From Streptomyces griseochromogenes (GTDB taxonomy: Bacteria; Actinomycetota; Actinomycetes; Streptomycetales; Streptomycetaceae): DNA of 64,000 nucleotides. Below, in pieces: positions 9,375-18,295 of this stretch. The notes under the pieces were generated by a model, which was not told the origin of the DNA, did not search any database, and worked only from the letters and a program-made list of their open reading frames with translations. The stretch lies in contig NZ_CP016279.1 of NCBI RefSeq assembly GCF_001542625.1, positions 2,356,001 to 2,420,000 on the forward strand. The letters run 5' to 3'. Each line of letters begins with the position of its first letter. Position 1 is the first letter of the stretch. Position numbers and translations under genes: made by a program.

Positions 9375-9926
9375 ATGCACTGCCCCTTCTGCAGGCACCC
9401 CGACAGCCGTGTGGTCGACAGTCGTACGACCGACGACGGCACGTCGATCCGCAGGCGCCGCCAGTGCCCCGACTGCTCCCGTCGTTTCACGACCGTGGAG
9501 ACCTGCTCGCTCATGGTGGTCAAGCGGTCCGGAGTCACCGAGCCTTTCAGCCGTACCAAGGTCATCAACGGTGTGCGCAAGGCATGCCAGGGGCGGCCTG
9601 TCACCGAGGACGCGCTCGCCCAGCTCGGCCAGCGGGTCGAGGAGGCGGTGCGGGCCACCGGAAGCGCCGAGCTGACCACCCACGACGTGGGTCTGGCCAT
9701 ACTCGGCCCGTTGCAGGAGCTCGACCTCGTCGCCTTTCTGCGATTCGCCTCTGTCTACCGGGCGTTCGACTCGCTCGAGGACTTCGAGGCCGCCATCGCG
9801 GAGCTGAGGGATGCGACGCGCGGCCCCGCCGCGGACGACGAAGACGCGGGAGCGGGGAGCCAGGAAGACGATCGCGGGCCCGGAGGGACCACTGAGGTCC
9901 CCGTGCCCGCCCATGCCGCCGACTGA
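9375..9926 (+). CDS. nrdR: Transcriptional repressor NrdR
   Basis: 183 aa. It starts MHCPFC with a Cys4 zinc ribbon (CPFC then CPDC), followed by an ATP-cone domain (about residues 46-135) that senses ATP/dATP. It represses ribonucleotide reductase genes when dATP is high. ATG 9375 is preceded by GGAG; a TTG nine bases upstream is in frame but less likely. The C-terminal 35 residues are acidic/glycine-rich, longer than in most NrdRs. It is probably co-transcribed with nrdJ, 166 bp downstream. Confidence 0.96.
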   Translation: MHCPFCRHPDSRVVDSRTTDDGTSIRRRRQCPDCSRRFTTVETCSLMVVKRSGVTEPFSRTKVINGVRKACQGRPVTEDALAQLGQRVEEAVRATGSAELTTHDVGLAILGPLQELDLVAFLRFASVYRAFDSLEDFEAAIAELRDATRGPAADDEDAGAGSQEDDRGPGGTTEVPVPAHAAD

Positions 9927-10092
9927 TCAGCGGGCCGGAATCCGGTCGGAGACGCGGGTTCCGGCTGTGCGGCGGCGACCGAAGACCTGTTGCGGGCGGC
10001 AGCGTGAGGGATGCCCGCAACACCAGACAGAACACCGTGTCACGGGAACATCGTGGCATTTCAGGGCGTTTTAGCCCGTACAGGGAGGCGGC

Positions 10093-12993
10093 ATGACAGA
10101 GACGGCGAGCGGTCCGGCACGAGGTTCCCGAACCAAGGGCGCCAAGGCCAGCAAGGGGCTGCGTATCGAGCGTATCCACACCACCCCCGGCGTACACCCG
10201 TACGACGAGGTTGCGTGGGAGCGTCGTGACGTCGTCATGACCAACTGGCGCGACGGCTCGGTCAACTTCGAGCAGCGTGGCGTCGAGTTCCCCGACTTCT
10301 GGTCGGTGAACGCGGTCAACATCGTCACCAGCAAGTACTTCCGCGGTGCCGTCGGCACCCCGCAGCGCGAGGTCAGCCTCAAGCAGCTGATCGACCGCAT
10401 CGTGAAGACGTACCGGAAGGCCGGTGAGGACTACAAGTACTTCGCCTCGCCCGCCGACGCCGAGATCTTCGAGCACGAGCTGGCGTACGCCCTCCTGCAC
10501 CAGATCTTCAGCTTCAACAGCCCCGTGTGGTTCAACGTCGGCACCCCGCAGCCCCAGCAGGTCTCCGCCTGCTTCATCCTGGCCGTCGACGACTCCATGG
10601 AGTCGATCCTCGACTGGTACAAGGAAGAGGGCATGATCTTCAAGGGCGGCTCCGGCGCCGGCCTGAACCTCTCCCGCATCCGCTCCTCCAAGGAACTGCT
10701 GTCCTCCGGCGGCAACGCCTCCGGTCCGGTCTCCTTCATGCGCGGCGCCGACGCCTCCGCCGGCACGATCAAGTCCGGTGGTGCCACCCGCCGCGCCGCC
10801 AAGATGGTCGTTCTCGACGTCGACCACCCCGACATCGAGGACTTCATCGAGACCAAGGTCAAGGAGGAGGAGAAGATCCGCGTCCTGCGTGACGCGGGCT
10901 TCGACATGGACCTGGGCGGCGACGACATCACCTCCGTCCAGTACCAGAACGCCAACAACTCGGTCCGTGTGAACGACGAGTTCATGAAGGCGGTCGGGGA
11001 GGGCGGCCAGTTCGGTCTGCGCGCCCGCATGACCGGTGAGGTCATCGAGGAGGTCGACGCCAAGGCGCTCTTCCGCAAGATCGCCGAGGCGGCCTGGGCC
11101 TGCGCCGACCCGGGCATCCAGTACGACGACACCATCAACAACTGGCATACCTGCCCCGAGTCCGGCCGGATCACCGCGTCGAACCCGTGCAGCGAGTACA
11201 TGCACCTGGACAACACGTCCTGCAACCTCGCCTCGCTGAACCTGATGAAGTTCCTCAAGGACGACGGCAAGGGCAGCCAGTCCTTCGAGGCCGAGCGCTT
11301 CCAGAAGGTCGTCGAGCTGGTCATCACCGCGATGGACATCTCGATCTGCTTCGCGGATTTCCCGACCCAGAAGATCGGTGAGAACACGCGCGCGTTCCGC
11401 CAGCTCGGCATCGGCTACGCCAACCTCGGTGCTCTGCTGATGGCCACCGGCCACGCGTACGACTCCGACGGCGGACGCACCCTCGCCGGTGCCATCACCT
11501 CCCTGATGACGGGTACGGCCTACCGCCGCTCAGCCGAGCTGGCCGCGGTCGTCGGCCCGTACGACGGCTACGCCCGCAACGCCGAGGCCCACAAGCGCGT
11601 CATGAAGCAGCACGCCGACGCCAACGGCACGGCCGTCCGCATGGACGACCTGGACACCCCGGTCTGGGCCGCCGCCACCGAGGCATGGCAGGACGTGGTG
11701 CGTCTCGGCGAGCAGAACGGTTTCCGTAACTCCCAGGCCTCCGTCCTCGCCCCGACCGGCACCATCGGCCTCGCGATGTCCTGCGACACCACCGGTGTCG
11801 AGCCCGACCTCGCGCTGGTGAAGTTCAAGAAGCTGGTCGGCGGCGGCTCCATGCAGATCGTCAACGGCACCGTCCCGCAGGCCCTGCGCCGCCTGGGCTA
11901 CCAGGAGGAGCAGATCGAGGCGATCGTCGCCCACATCGCCGAGCACGGCAACGTGATCGACGCCCCCGGCCTCAAGCACGCGCACTACGAGGTCTTCGAC
12001 TGCGCCATGGGCGAGCGCGCCATCTCGCCGATGGGCCACGTCCGCATGATGGCCGCGATCCAGCCCTGGATCTCCGGCGCCATCTCCAAGACGGTCAACA
12101 TGCCGGAGACGGCGACCGTCGAAGAGGTCGAGGAGATCTACTTCGAGGCCTGGAAGCTGGGCGTCAAGGCGCTCGCGATCTACCGCGACAACTGCAAGGT
12201 CGGCCAGCCGCTCTCCGCCAAGACGAAGGAGAAGGAGAAGACCGAGATCACGGAGAAGACCGAGGCGGTCATCCGTGAGACGGTCGAGAAGGTCGTCGAG
12301 TACCGTCCGGTCCGCAAGCGCCTCCCCAAGGGCCGACCGGGCATCACCACGTCCTTCACGGTCGGTGGCGCCGAGGGCTACATGACCGCCAACTCCTACC
12401 CCGACGACGGTCTTGGTGAGGTCTTCCTGAAGATGTCCAAGCAGGGCTCGACCCTCGCGGGCATGATGGACGCCTTCTCCATCGCCGTGTCTGTCGGCCT
12501 CCAGTACGGCGTGCCCCTGGAGACGTACGTCTCGAAGTTCACCAACATGCGCTTCGAGCCGGCCGGCATGACGGACGACCCGGACGTGCGGATGGCGCAG
12601 TCGATCGTCGACTACATCTTCCGCCGCCTGGCGCTGGACTTCCTGCCCTTCGAGACCCGCTCCGCCCTCGGCATCCACTCCGCCGAGGAGCGTCAGCGCC
12701 ACCTGGAGACCGGCTCCTACGAGCAGTCCATCGATGACGACGAGGTCGACGTCGAGGGCCTGGCACAGTCCGCGCCGCGCGCCCAGGAGCTGAAGGCGGT
12801 CGCCACGCCGAAGGCCGAGGTCGAGGCGACCAAGCCCGCTCCGAAGCAGGCGCACACCAGCGCCGAGCTGGTGGAGATGCAGATGGGCATCCAGGCCGAC
12901 GCCCCGCTGTGCTTCTCCTGCGGCACGAAGATGCAGCGGGCCGGCTCCTGCTACATCTGCGAGGGCTGCGGCTCGACCAGCGGCTGCAGCTGA
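10093..12993 (+). CDS. nrdJ: Class II (AdoCbl-dependent) ribonucleoside-diphosphate reductase
   Basis: A 966-aa enzyme that reduces ribonucleotides using adenosylcobalamin and so needs no oxygen. The active-site N-x-C-x-E motif is N364, C366, E368 (NPCSE). FNSPVWFNVG and the GGSGAGLNLSRIRS loop are typical of the long NrdJ/NrdZ type. The C-terminus has a zinc-finger-like Cys pattern (CFSCGTKM ... CYICEGCGSTSGC) that also supplies redox cysteines. A Lys/Glu-rich segment at about 710-740 separates two parts of the barrel. ATG 10093 follows GGGAGG. A very strong terminator ends the operon. Confidence 0.97.
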   Translation: MTETASGPARGSRTKGAKASKGLRIERIHTTPGVHPYDEVAWERRDVVMTNWRDGSVNFEQRGVEFPDFWSVNAVNIVTSKYFRGAVGTPQREVSLKQLIDRIVKTYRKAGEDYKYFASPADAEIFEHELAYALLHQIFSFNSPVWFNVGTPQPQQVSACFILAVDDSMESILDWYKEEGMIFKGGSGAGLNLSRIRSSKELLSSGGNASGPVSFMRGADASAGTIKSGGATRRAAKMVVLDVDHPDIEDFIETKVKEEEKIRVLRDAGFDMDLGGDDITSVQYQNANNSVRVNDEFMKAVGEGGQFGLRARMTGEVIEEVDAKALFRKIAEAAWACADPGIQYDDTINNWHTCPESGRITASNPCSEYMHLDNTSCNLASLNLMKFLKDDGKGSQSFEAERFQKVVELVITAMDISICFADFPTQKIGENTRAFRQLGIGYANLGALLMATGHAYDSDGGRTLAGAITSLMTGTAYRRSAELAAVVGPYDGYARNAEAHKRVMKQHADANGTAVRMDDLDTPVWAAATEAWQDVVRLGEQNGFRNSQASVLAPTGTIGLAMSCDTTGVEPDLALVKFKKLVGGGSMQIVNGTVPQALRRLGYQEEQIEAIVAHIAEHGNVIDAPGLKHAHYEVFDCAMGERAISPMGHVRMMAAIQPWISGAISKTVNMPETATVEEVEEIYFEAWKLGVKALAIYRDNCKVGQPLSAKTKEKEKTEITEKTEAVIRETVEKVVEYRPVRKRLPKGRPGITTSFTVGGAEGYMTANSYPDDGLGEVFLKMSKQGSTLAGMMDAFSIAVSVGLQYGVPLETYVSKFTNMRFEPAGMTDDPDVRMAQSIVDYIFRRLALDFLPFETRSALGIHSAEERQRHLETGSYEQSIDDDEVDVEGLAQSAPRAQELKAVATPKAEVEATKPAPKQAHTSAELVEMQMGIQADAPLCFSCGTKMQRAGSCYICEGCGSTSGCS

Positions 12994-13012
12994 TGACAGC
13001 AGGTTCCTGAAG

Positions 13013-13044
13013 TAAGGGGCGCGGGCCATGGCCCGCGCCCCTTA
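13013..13044. terminator. Bidirectional terminator after nrdJ
   Basis: A perfect 32-bp palindrome (arms of 16 nt reading TAAGGGGCGCGGGCCA and its complement), followed by ACTTTT on the plus strand. It lies 20 bp after the nrdJ stop and 100 bp beyond the convergent terD-like gene. Confidence 0.9.
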
Positions 13045-13144
13045 ACTTTTGTGACATGCTCGCCTTCCTGCGGCGCGTCCGCCACATCGGTACCGGGCGC
13101 TGCCCGGGAGATGCCCGCGATCGAGACCCCTGTGCGGCTGAACG

Positions 13145-13678
13145 TCAGGGCTGGGGCGCCCTGCCCATGACCCGGGTGAAGGTCGACGGATCCTCGTCGA
13201 AGCCGTGGACACCGGCGTGGAAGTTCCACCTGCCGGACTCGTCCCGCACGAACTCGGCGATCGTGGCCGCCGTGGCGGCGGGGACCGAGGCGAAGTCGTC
13301 CTCGGAGAGCACGGTGTAACCCTCGCGAACCCGCATCGCCGGATTGAGCACGTCGGCGAACGTCTTGTGCCCGGTCTGCTGTTGTATGACGACACCGACC
13401 ACCACGCGCGCGTACTGGCTGCCGAGCCGGTCGAGTTCGAGCGTCATGACCTCGTCCCAGCCGAAGCCCCGCCCGTCCGTGCTGTCGCGGTTGAGGAAGA
13501 TGGTGCCGTCCGGGGAACGGCTGTCGAAGTGCACTAGATAGGCCGGAGTTCCGTAGGCGTCGCCCGACACGAACGTCGCGGCGATGATGTCGAGATCGGT
13601 GGGCGGCCGGCCCGCGGGACTGGGGTCCCACTTGAGCCCGACCTCGACCTTGCGGTTTCCCTTGCTGAAGCCAGTCAC
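13145..13678 (-). CDS. TerD-family stress protein
   Basis: A 177-aa TerD-domain protein, the calcium-binding fold of tellurite/stress resistance proteins. GFSKGNRKVEVGLKWDPS opens the fold; LDIIAATFV and FLNRDSTDGRGFGWDEVM are typical internal motifs with the acidic residues expected to bind Ca2+. GTG 13678 follows GGGAAGG; an upstream ATG (13738) would add 20 unmatched residues without a clear ribosome binding site. It is a solitary gene with no terABC neighbours, convergent with nrdJ. Confidence 0.85.
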   Translation of the reverse strand: MTGFSKGNRKVEVGLKWDPSPAGRPPTDLDIIAATFVSGDAYGTPAYLVHFDSRSPDGTIFLNRDSTDGRGFGWDEVMTLELDRLGSQYARVVVGVVIQQQTGHKTFADVLNPAMRVREGYTVLSEDDFASVPAATAATIAEFVRDESGRWNFHAGVHGFDEDPSTFTRVMGRAPQP

Positions 13679-13817
13679 CGGGCCTTCCCTTCCCCCTGAA
13701 GATCCCTCTTGTCCAACTCCCTTGGAGTCAGCACTCATTGTCCATCGTGCCACGCGCGCGGGGCGCGGGCGCGGGTGATCTCCGCTGGAGCGTGACCGGC
13801 GCCACGCCTGGTGGCCT

Positions 13818-13823
13818 TACGAT
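13818..13823 (+). promoter_or_regulatory. Candidate -10 element of a leaderless gene
   Basis: TACGAT lies 7-12 nt before GTG 13830, the distance expected when transcription starts at the start codon. There is no Shine-Dalgarno sequence in between. Confidence 0.4.
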
Positions 13824-13829
13824 GGCGCG

Positions 13830-14435
13830 GTGCTGGTCAAGTGGATTCGCTGCACCGTGGTGGACCGCCGCGGCTTCGAGCGGGGGCAGCGGAAATGGGC
13901 GGGGCTTCTGGGGGAGCCGGGATTTCGGGGACAGGGCGGAGGCTGGAGCCGGCAGCGGCCCGGGGTGGCGCACATCTTCGCCTTCTGGGAGAGCCGCGCC
14001 TTCTACGACTCCTTCATGGCCCGCTCCCACGACCGTCTGGCGGCCGCCCAGTTCGGCACGTTCAAGGACGCCCAGGTCAAGCTGTTCGAGTACCGCTTCG
14101 ATGTGAAGACCGGATTCGAGCCCCGGTTCACGGACTCCGACCTGATCCGCGTGGCGCTCTGCCGGGTGCACGAGGAGCGTGTCGAGCACTTCACCCTCAT
14201 GCAGGAGAAGGTCTGGAACCCCGCGATGGCCGGCTCGCCCGGCATGATCCGGGGCATGTTCGCCGAAGCGCCCGAGCAGGAGTTCCTGGTCCTGTCCATG
14301 TGGCGCTCGGCGGCCGAGCACGGCAAGTACCGCACCGAGCGAGTGGAACGCCTCGCCCTGCGCGCGCAGACGGAGGCGGACATCGCGGCCCTCTCGGGTG
14401 ACATCGTGGATCTGGAGCCGTCCTGGACGGTGTGA
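13830..14435 (+). CDS. YdbC-like (DUF4937) conserved protein
   Basis: 201 aa, cytoplasmic, no membrane segment or signal peptide. It begins LVKWIRCTV and contains two repeats of a ferredoxin-like alpha/beta pattern (FAFWESRAFYDSFM and LSMWRSAAEHGKYR), resembling dimeric alpha-beta barrel monooxygenase-like proteins such as B. subtilis YdbC. No function is known to me. Start GTG 13830 has no ribosome binding site but a -10-like hexamer at the leaderless distance. It is divergent from the TerD gene with 151 bp between. Confidence 0.6.
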   Translation: MLVKWIRCTVVDRRGFERGQRKWAGLLGEPGFRGQGGGWSRQRPGVAHIFAFWESRAFYDSFMARSHDRLAAAQFGTFKDAQVKLFEYRFDVKTGFEPRFTDSDLIRVALCRVHEERVEHFTLMQEKVWNPAMAGSPGMIRGMFAEAPEQEFLVLSMWRSAAEHGKYRTERVERLALRAQTEADIAALSGDIVDLEPSWTV

Positions 14436-14447
14436 GGCGACTCCGTG

Positions 14448-14470
14448 CGAGTTTGGAAAGCAAACGCTCG
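14448..14470. promoter_or_regulatory. Inverted repeat of unknown function
   Basis: GTTTG-gaaag-CAAAC, extended by CGA/TCG with a two-base offset, lies in the 140-bp gap before the histidine phosphatase. It could be an operator or a weak terminator for the DUF4937 gene; nothing follows it that resembles a T-run. Confidence 0.3.
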
Positions 14471-14563
14471 GATCGCATGTCCTGGAGCGGTCCTGGGGCA
14501 GATTTTCATGTGACATACGCTGTATGGAGCCCGTAAGAGTGCTCGACCGCCCCCAGCTCGATC

Positions 14564-14569
14564 TAGGGT
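14564..14569 (+). promoter_or_regulatory. Candidate -10 element of a leaderless gene
   Basis: TAGGGT ends 6 nt before ATG 14576, with no ribosome binding site, consistent with transcription starting at the initiation codon. Confidence 0.45.
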
Positions 14570-14575
14570 CTTGGC

Positions 14576-15235
14576 ATGGCACGACCACGGCGCATCGTTC
14601 TTGTCCGGCACGGCGAATCAACGGGCAATGTTGATGACACCGTGTACGAGCGGGAGCCCGACCACGCGCTCGCGCTGACCGAGCGCGGCCGACGGCAGGC
14701 CGAGGAGACGGGCAAGGAGCTCCGGGAGCTCTTCGGCCGGGAGCGCGTGAGCGTGTACGTCTCCCCGTACCGCCGTACGCACGAGACCCTGCGCGCCTTC
14801 CACCTCGACCCGGACCTCATACGGGTGCGCGAGGAACCCAGGCTGCGCGAGCAGGACTGGGGCAACTGGCAGGACTGCGACGACGTGCGCCTGCAGAAGA
14901 CGTACCGGGACGCGTACGGCCACTTTTTCTTCAGATTCCCGCAGGGGGAGTCCGGGGCGGACGTGTACGACCGGGTCGGGGGCTTTCTGGAGAGCCTGTT
15001 CCGCAGCTTCGAGTCCCCCGACCATCCGCCGAACGTGCTCCTGGTGACGCACGGGCTCGCGATGCGGCTGTTCTGCATGCGCTGGTTCCACTGGACGGTG
15101 GCGGAATTCGAGTCGCTGTCGAATCCCGGGAACGCCGAGATGCGGATGCTCGTTCTCGGGGACGACGGCCATTACACCCTCAACCGGCCGTTCGAGCGCT
15201 GGCGGGACCCGGTGCCCTCCTGGGTCACCGGATAA
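14576..15235 (+). CDS. Histidine phosphatase family (phosphoglycerate-mutase-like) protein
   Basis: 219 aa with the RHGES catalytic signature near residues 11-15, SPYRRTHET, and the second catalytic histidine in VTHGLAMR. Branch-2-like proteins of this size hydrolyse diverse phosphomonoesters; the substrate cannot be inferred. It is 12 bp upstream of the ADP-ribosylglycohydrolase and likely co-transcribed with it. No Shine-Dalgarno is visible and a -10 element precedes the ATG. Confidence 0.85.
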   Translation: MARPRRIVLVRHGESTGNVDDTVYEREPDHALALTERGRRQAEETGKELRELFGRERVSVYVSPYRRTHETLRAFHLDPDLIRVREEPRLREQDWGNWQDCDDVRLQKTYRDAYGHFFFRFPQGESGADVYDRVGGFLESLFRSFESPDHPPNVLLVTHGLAMRLFCMRWFHWTVAEFESLSNPGNAEMRMLVLGDDGHYTLNRPFERWRDPVPSWVTG

Positions 15236-15247
15236 AGTGGCAGAGCG

Positions 15248-16159
15248 ATGACCGCTGACTCCTCTTCTGCCGCCCACGGGCGCCTGGACCGAGCCCTGGC
15301 CAGCCTGCGCGGACTGGCGGTGGGCGACGCGCTGGGCTCGCAGTTCTTCGTTCCTGCGAACTACCCCCTGCTCAAGCGCCGTGAGCTGCCCGCGGGCCCC
15401 TGGCAGTGGACGGACGACACGGAGATGGCCTGCTCCGTGGTGGCCGTCCTGGCCGCCCACCAGCGCCTGGACCAGGACGCTCTGGCCCAGTCCTTCGCCG
15501 AGCGCCACGATTTCGACCGGGGCTACGGCCCTGCCGTCAACCGGCTGCTGCGTCTCGTCCGGGAGGGCCAGGACTGGCGCGAGCTGGCCGCCGGGCTCTT
15601 CAACGGGCAGGGCTCCTGGGGCAACGGCGCGGCCATGCGCATCGCTCCCCTGGGCGCCTGGTACGCGGATGACCCGGAGCAGGCGACCCACCAGGCCGAG
15701 ATCTCGGCCTACCCCACTCATCAGCACCGTGAGGCCGTGGTGGGCGCCATGGCCGTCGCCGCGGCCGCCGCGCTGGTCGCCTCGCCGGACGGCCCGCCCA
15801 GCCCCGAGGCGCTCCTCGACGGCGTCGTAGCCCTCGTGCCGAAGAGTGCCGTCGGCGCGGGTCTTCGCCGTGCCCGGGACATGCTCGACTACGGCGACGC
15901 GGTCACCGTCGCGGCCGTCCTGGGCTGCGGACGCCGTACGTCCGCCCACGACACCGTCCCGTTCGCCCTCTGGTCCGCCGCGCGGGCGCTCGCCGACTTC
16001 GAGACGGCGTTCTGGACGACCGCCCAGGTGGGCGGGGACGTGGACACGACCTGCGCGATCGTGGGTGGCGTGCTCGCGTCCGGCAAGGCGGGGGCGCCGC
16101 CCGCGGTGTGGGCGGAGCGGACCGAGGCGCTGCCGGACTGGGTGCCCGCGGGCCGCTGA
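15248..16159 (+). CDS. ADP-ribosylglycohydrolase family protein
   Basis: A 303-aa ARH-fold enzyme. GDALGSQF, WTDDTEM (metal-coordinating aspartates), QGSWGNGAAMRI and the C-terminal GGDVDTTCAIVGG carry the dinuclear Mg/Mn site. Members remove ADP-ribose from proteins or nucleic acids. It follows the histidine phosphatase by 12 bp with AGTGGCAGAGCG before ATG 15248, a poor ribosome binding site, suggesting translational coupling. No toxin or antitoxin partner is visible nearby. Confidence 0.87.
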   Translation: MTADSSSAAHGRLDRALASLRGLAVGDALGSQFFVPANYPLLKRRELPAGPWQWTDDTEMACSVVAVLAAHQRLDQDALAQSFAERHDFDRGYGPAVNRLLRLVREGQDWRELAAGLFNGQGSWGNGAAMRIAPLGAWYADDPEQATHQAEISAYPTHQHREAVVGAMAVAAAAALVASPDGPPSPEALLDGVVALVPKSAVGAGLRRARDMLDYGDAVTVAAVLGCGRRTSAHDTVPFALWSAARALADFETAFWTTAQVGGDVDTTCAIVGGVLASGKAGAPPAVWAERTEALPDWVPAGR

Positions 16160-16562
16160 AGACCGACTTCAAGCGGCTCTCGGGAAGCGCGCTTCTCTTC
16201 GCGGGCACAGGGGCCGTCGGCTCTTTCGGCCTCGGTGCCGTCCCGGCTTCGGCACCTCCGCATCGCCCCCTTCGGAAACTCTCCGTGTCTGATGGGAACT
16301 CTGCGTGATCGTCGGCCGTTCTTCCGTTGTCCGCACTCCCGTGGCGAGCCGCGGGTGCTCGGGCTGGCGGACGGGGGCAAAGACGAGGCGAGGGACGTCA
16401 GGGGGGTGTAAGGCGATGCCGTTCGCGCTGACTCTGTTGAGCGCGTTGATCGTGGTGGTGGTGCCGGCCGTGGTCATGGTGCGGCCGGCCGGACCACTGC
16501 TCTTGCCGTCTGTCCCCCGGCAGTGGTCCGGCCGGCCGCGGCTTCGCGCGGCTCTGGGCGGG
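16160..16562. other. Gap containing the efflux-gene terminator
   Basis: 403 bp between convergent genes. Its last third holds the strong hairpin 16481-16539. A small frame from ATG 16416 would start with a hydrophobic segment (MPFALTLLSALIVVVVP) but runs through the hairpin into antisense of the efflux gene, so I do not call it. Confidence 0.4.
16481..16539 (-). terminator. Terminator of the MFS efflux gene
   Basis: A perfect 19-bp stem (GCGGCCGGCCGGACCACTG and its complement) with a 21-nt loop, 24 bp beyond the stop codon of the minus-strand efflux gene. Confidence 0.8.
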
Positions 16563-18110
16563 TCAGCCGATACCCGGGCCCGCCGTGCCGGCGAGAGCCT
16601 CGAGGTCGCTCTTACGGACCTTGATCACCAGCCAGGCGGTGACGAACCCGAGCGCGGCCATCGCGGCAGCCGGGACGAAGGCGACGGATATGCCGTGGGC
16701 GAGCACCTCGTGGCCCCAGGGCCCCGGCAACTGGTGCGTCTTGGCGAACTGCGCCTTCTGCTCCGGCGAACCGCCGGCGAGGAACTTCGGCATCTGCTTC
16801 TTCGCCTCGTCCTTGCCGGCGGAGCCGAAGACGGTGGTCAGGATGGACAGGCCCAGCGAGCCGCCCACCTGCTGCATGGCGTTGAGCAGCCCGGAGGCCG
16901 CGCCGGCCTCGTGCGGGGCGACGCCCGAGACCGCCGTGACCGTGGCCGTCACGAAGTTCAGCCCCATGCCGAAGCCGAACACCAGCATGGGACCCAGCAC
17001 CCCGCTGACGTAGGAGCTGTCCGGGGTGATGAAGGTCTGCCAGACCAGCCCGATCACCACGAGCGCCGAACCGCCCATCATGAAGGGCTTGGGCCCGAAA
17101 GCGGGCAGGAACCGCTGCGACAGACCCGCCCCGAGCGCGATCGCCACGGTCACGGGAAGGAAGGCCAGACCGGCCTTGATCGCGCTGTAGCCCAGCACGT
17201 TCTGCACGAACAGAACGATGTAGAAGAACATGCCGAACATCGCCGCGGCCAGGCTCAGCATGATCACATAGGTGCCCGACCGGTTGCGATCGGCGAACAT
17301 CTTGAGCGGGGTGATCGGCTCCTTCGCCCTCATCTCGGTGAGGACGAAGGCGAGCAGCAGGACCGCCGCCGCGCCGAACGAGCCGAGGGTGAGCCCGTCG
17401 TGCCAGCCTTTTTCCGAGGCGCGGATGAAGCCGTAGACCAGCGAGGCCATGCCCGAGGTCGAAGTGAGTGCGCCCGCGATGTCGAATCGCCCCGGGTGTC
17501 GCTCGGACTCACTGATGTACAGCGGTGCGAGGGCGACGATCAGCAGGCCGATGGGCACATTGACGAAGAGCACCCACCGCCAGTTGAGCCAGTCGGTCAG
17601 CATGCCGCCCGCCAGCAAGCCGATGGCACCGCCACCCGCGGAGACGGCGGCGAACACGCCGAACGCCCGGTTCCGTTCAGGTCCTTCGGGGAACGTGGTG
17701 GTGATCAGTGCCAGCGAGGTGGGCGAGGCGATCGCGCCGCCCACACCCTGCAAGGCGCGTGCGGCCAGCAGCTGCCAGGGTTCCTGGGCGAGGCCGCCGA
17801 GCAGCGAAGCGAAGGCGAACAGCAGAATGCCGGTCATGAACACACGGCGGCGGCCGAGGATGTCTCCGGCCCGCGCACCGAGCAGCAGGAGGCCGCCGAA
17901 GGTGAGTGTGTAGGCGCTGACCACCCAGGTGAGGTCTGTGGTGCTGAACTTGAGAGCGTCCTGAATGTGCGGGAGGGCGATATTCACAATCGTCGCATCG
18001 AGTACCACCATGAGTTGGCAGGCCGCGATGACGGTGAGTGCGATACCGGGATGCCCCTCCCGGCGGGCCGCGCCCGGCTTCTGTTCCTGCAACAGCTGAG
18101 AGGTCGTCAC
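16563..18110 (-). CDS. DHA2-family (14-TM) MFS drug efflux transporter
   Basis: 515 aa of the EmrB/QacA type, exporting hydrophobic drugs by proton antiport. Motif D1 (LDATIVNIALP) in the first helix, motif A (GDILGRRRVF) and motif C (GGAIGLLAGGMLTDWLNWRW) are visible, with about 14 hydrophobic segments. GTG 18110 follows GGGGGA. It is divergent from the TetR regulator, with two perfect palindromic operators between them, so TetR-controlled induction is very likely. The substrate is unknown. Confidence 0.92.
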   Translation of the reverse strand: MTTSQLLQEQKPGAARREGHPGIALTVIAACQLMVVLDATIVNIALPHIQDALKFSTTDLTWVVSAYTLTFGGLLLLGARAGDILGRRRVFMTGILLFAFASLLGGLAQEPWQLLAARALQGVGGAIASPTSLALITTTFPEGPERNRAFGVFAAVSAGGGAIGLLAGGMLTDWLNWRWVLFVNVPIGLLIVALAPLYISESERHPGRFDIAGALTSTSGMASLVYGFIRASEKGWHDGLTLGSFGAAAVLLLAFVLTEMRAKEPITPLKMFADRNRSGTYVIMLSLAAAMFGMFFYIVLFVQNVLGYSAIKAGLAFLPVTVAIALGAGLSQRFLPAFGPKPFMMGGSALVVIGLVWQTFITPDSSYVSGVLGPMLVFGFGMGLNFVTATVTAVSGVAPHEAGAASGLLNAMQQVGGSLGLSILTTVFGSAGKDEAKKQMPKFLAGGSPEQKAQFAKTHQLPGPWGHEVLAHGISVAFVPAAAMAALGFVTAWLVIKVRKSDLEALAGTAGPGIG

Positions 18111-18133
18111 TATGGGTCCCCCACGGAGGCGTT

Positions 18134-18153
18134 AGTGAACGCTTGCGTTCACT
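18134..18153. promoter_or_regulatory. TetR operator 1
   Basis: AGTGAACGCTTGCGTTCACT has perfect 9-bp arms around TT. It lies 24 bp upstream of the efflux start, where bound repressor would block the promoter. Confidence 0.9.
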
Positions 18154-18181
18154 GTCGCGTCAACGGTAGTGAGTCCCCAAC

Positions 18182-18201
18182 AGTGAACGCAAGCGTTCAC
18201 T
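18182..18201. promoter_or_regulatory. TetR operator 2
   Basis: AGTGAACGCAAGCGTTCACT is the exact reverse complement of operator 1 and lies 48 bp away centre to centre, nearer the regulator gene (ATG 18296). It suggests coordinated repression of both divergent promoters. Confidence 0.9.
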
Positions 18202-18295
18202 TGCTTCAGCGCCGCATATCGCGTCCCCCTTTGCCGCGGCGCGGAGCACCCCACCCCGGAATCCCCGCTTCCCCTTGCTCGCTGGAGAAACTCAG

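Noticed and set aside
16416..16700. Small hydrophobic reading frame starting MPFALTLLSAL
   Set aside because: It runs through the efflux gene terminator and then antisense to that gene, with no codon support beyond 20 residues.
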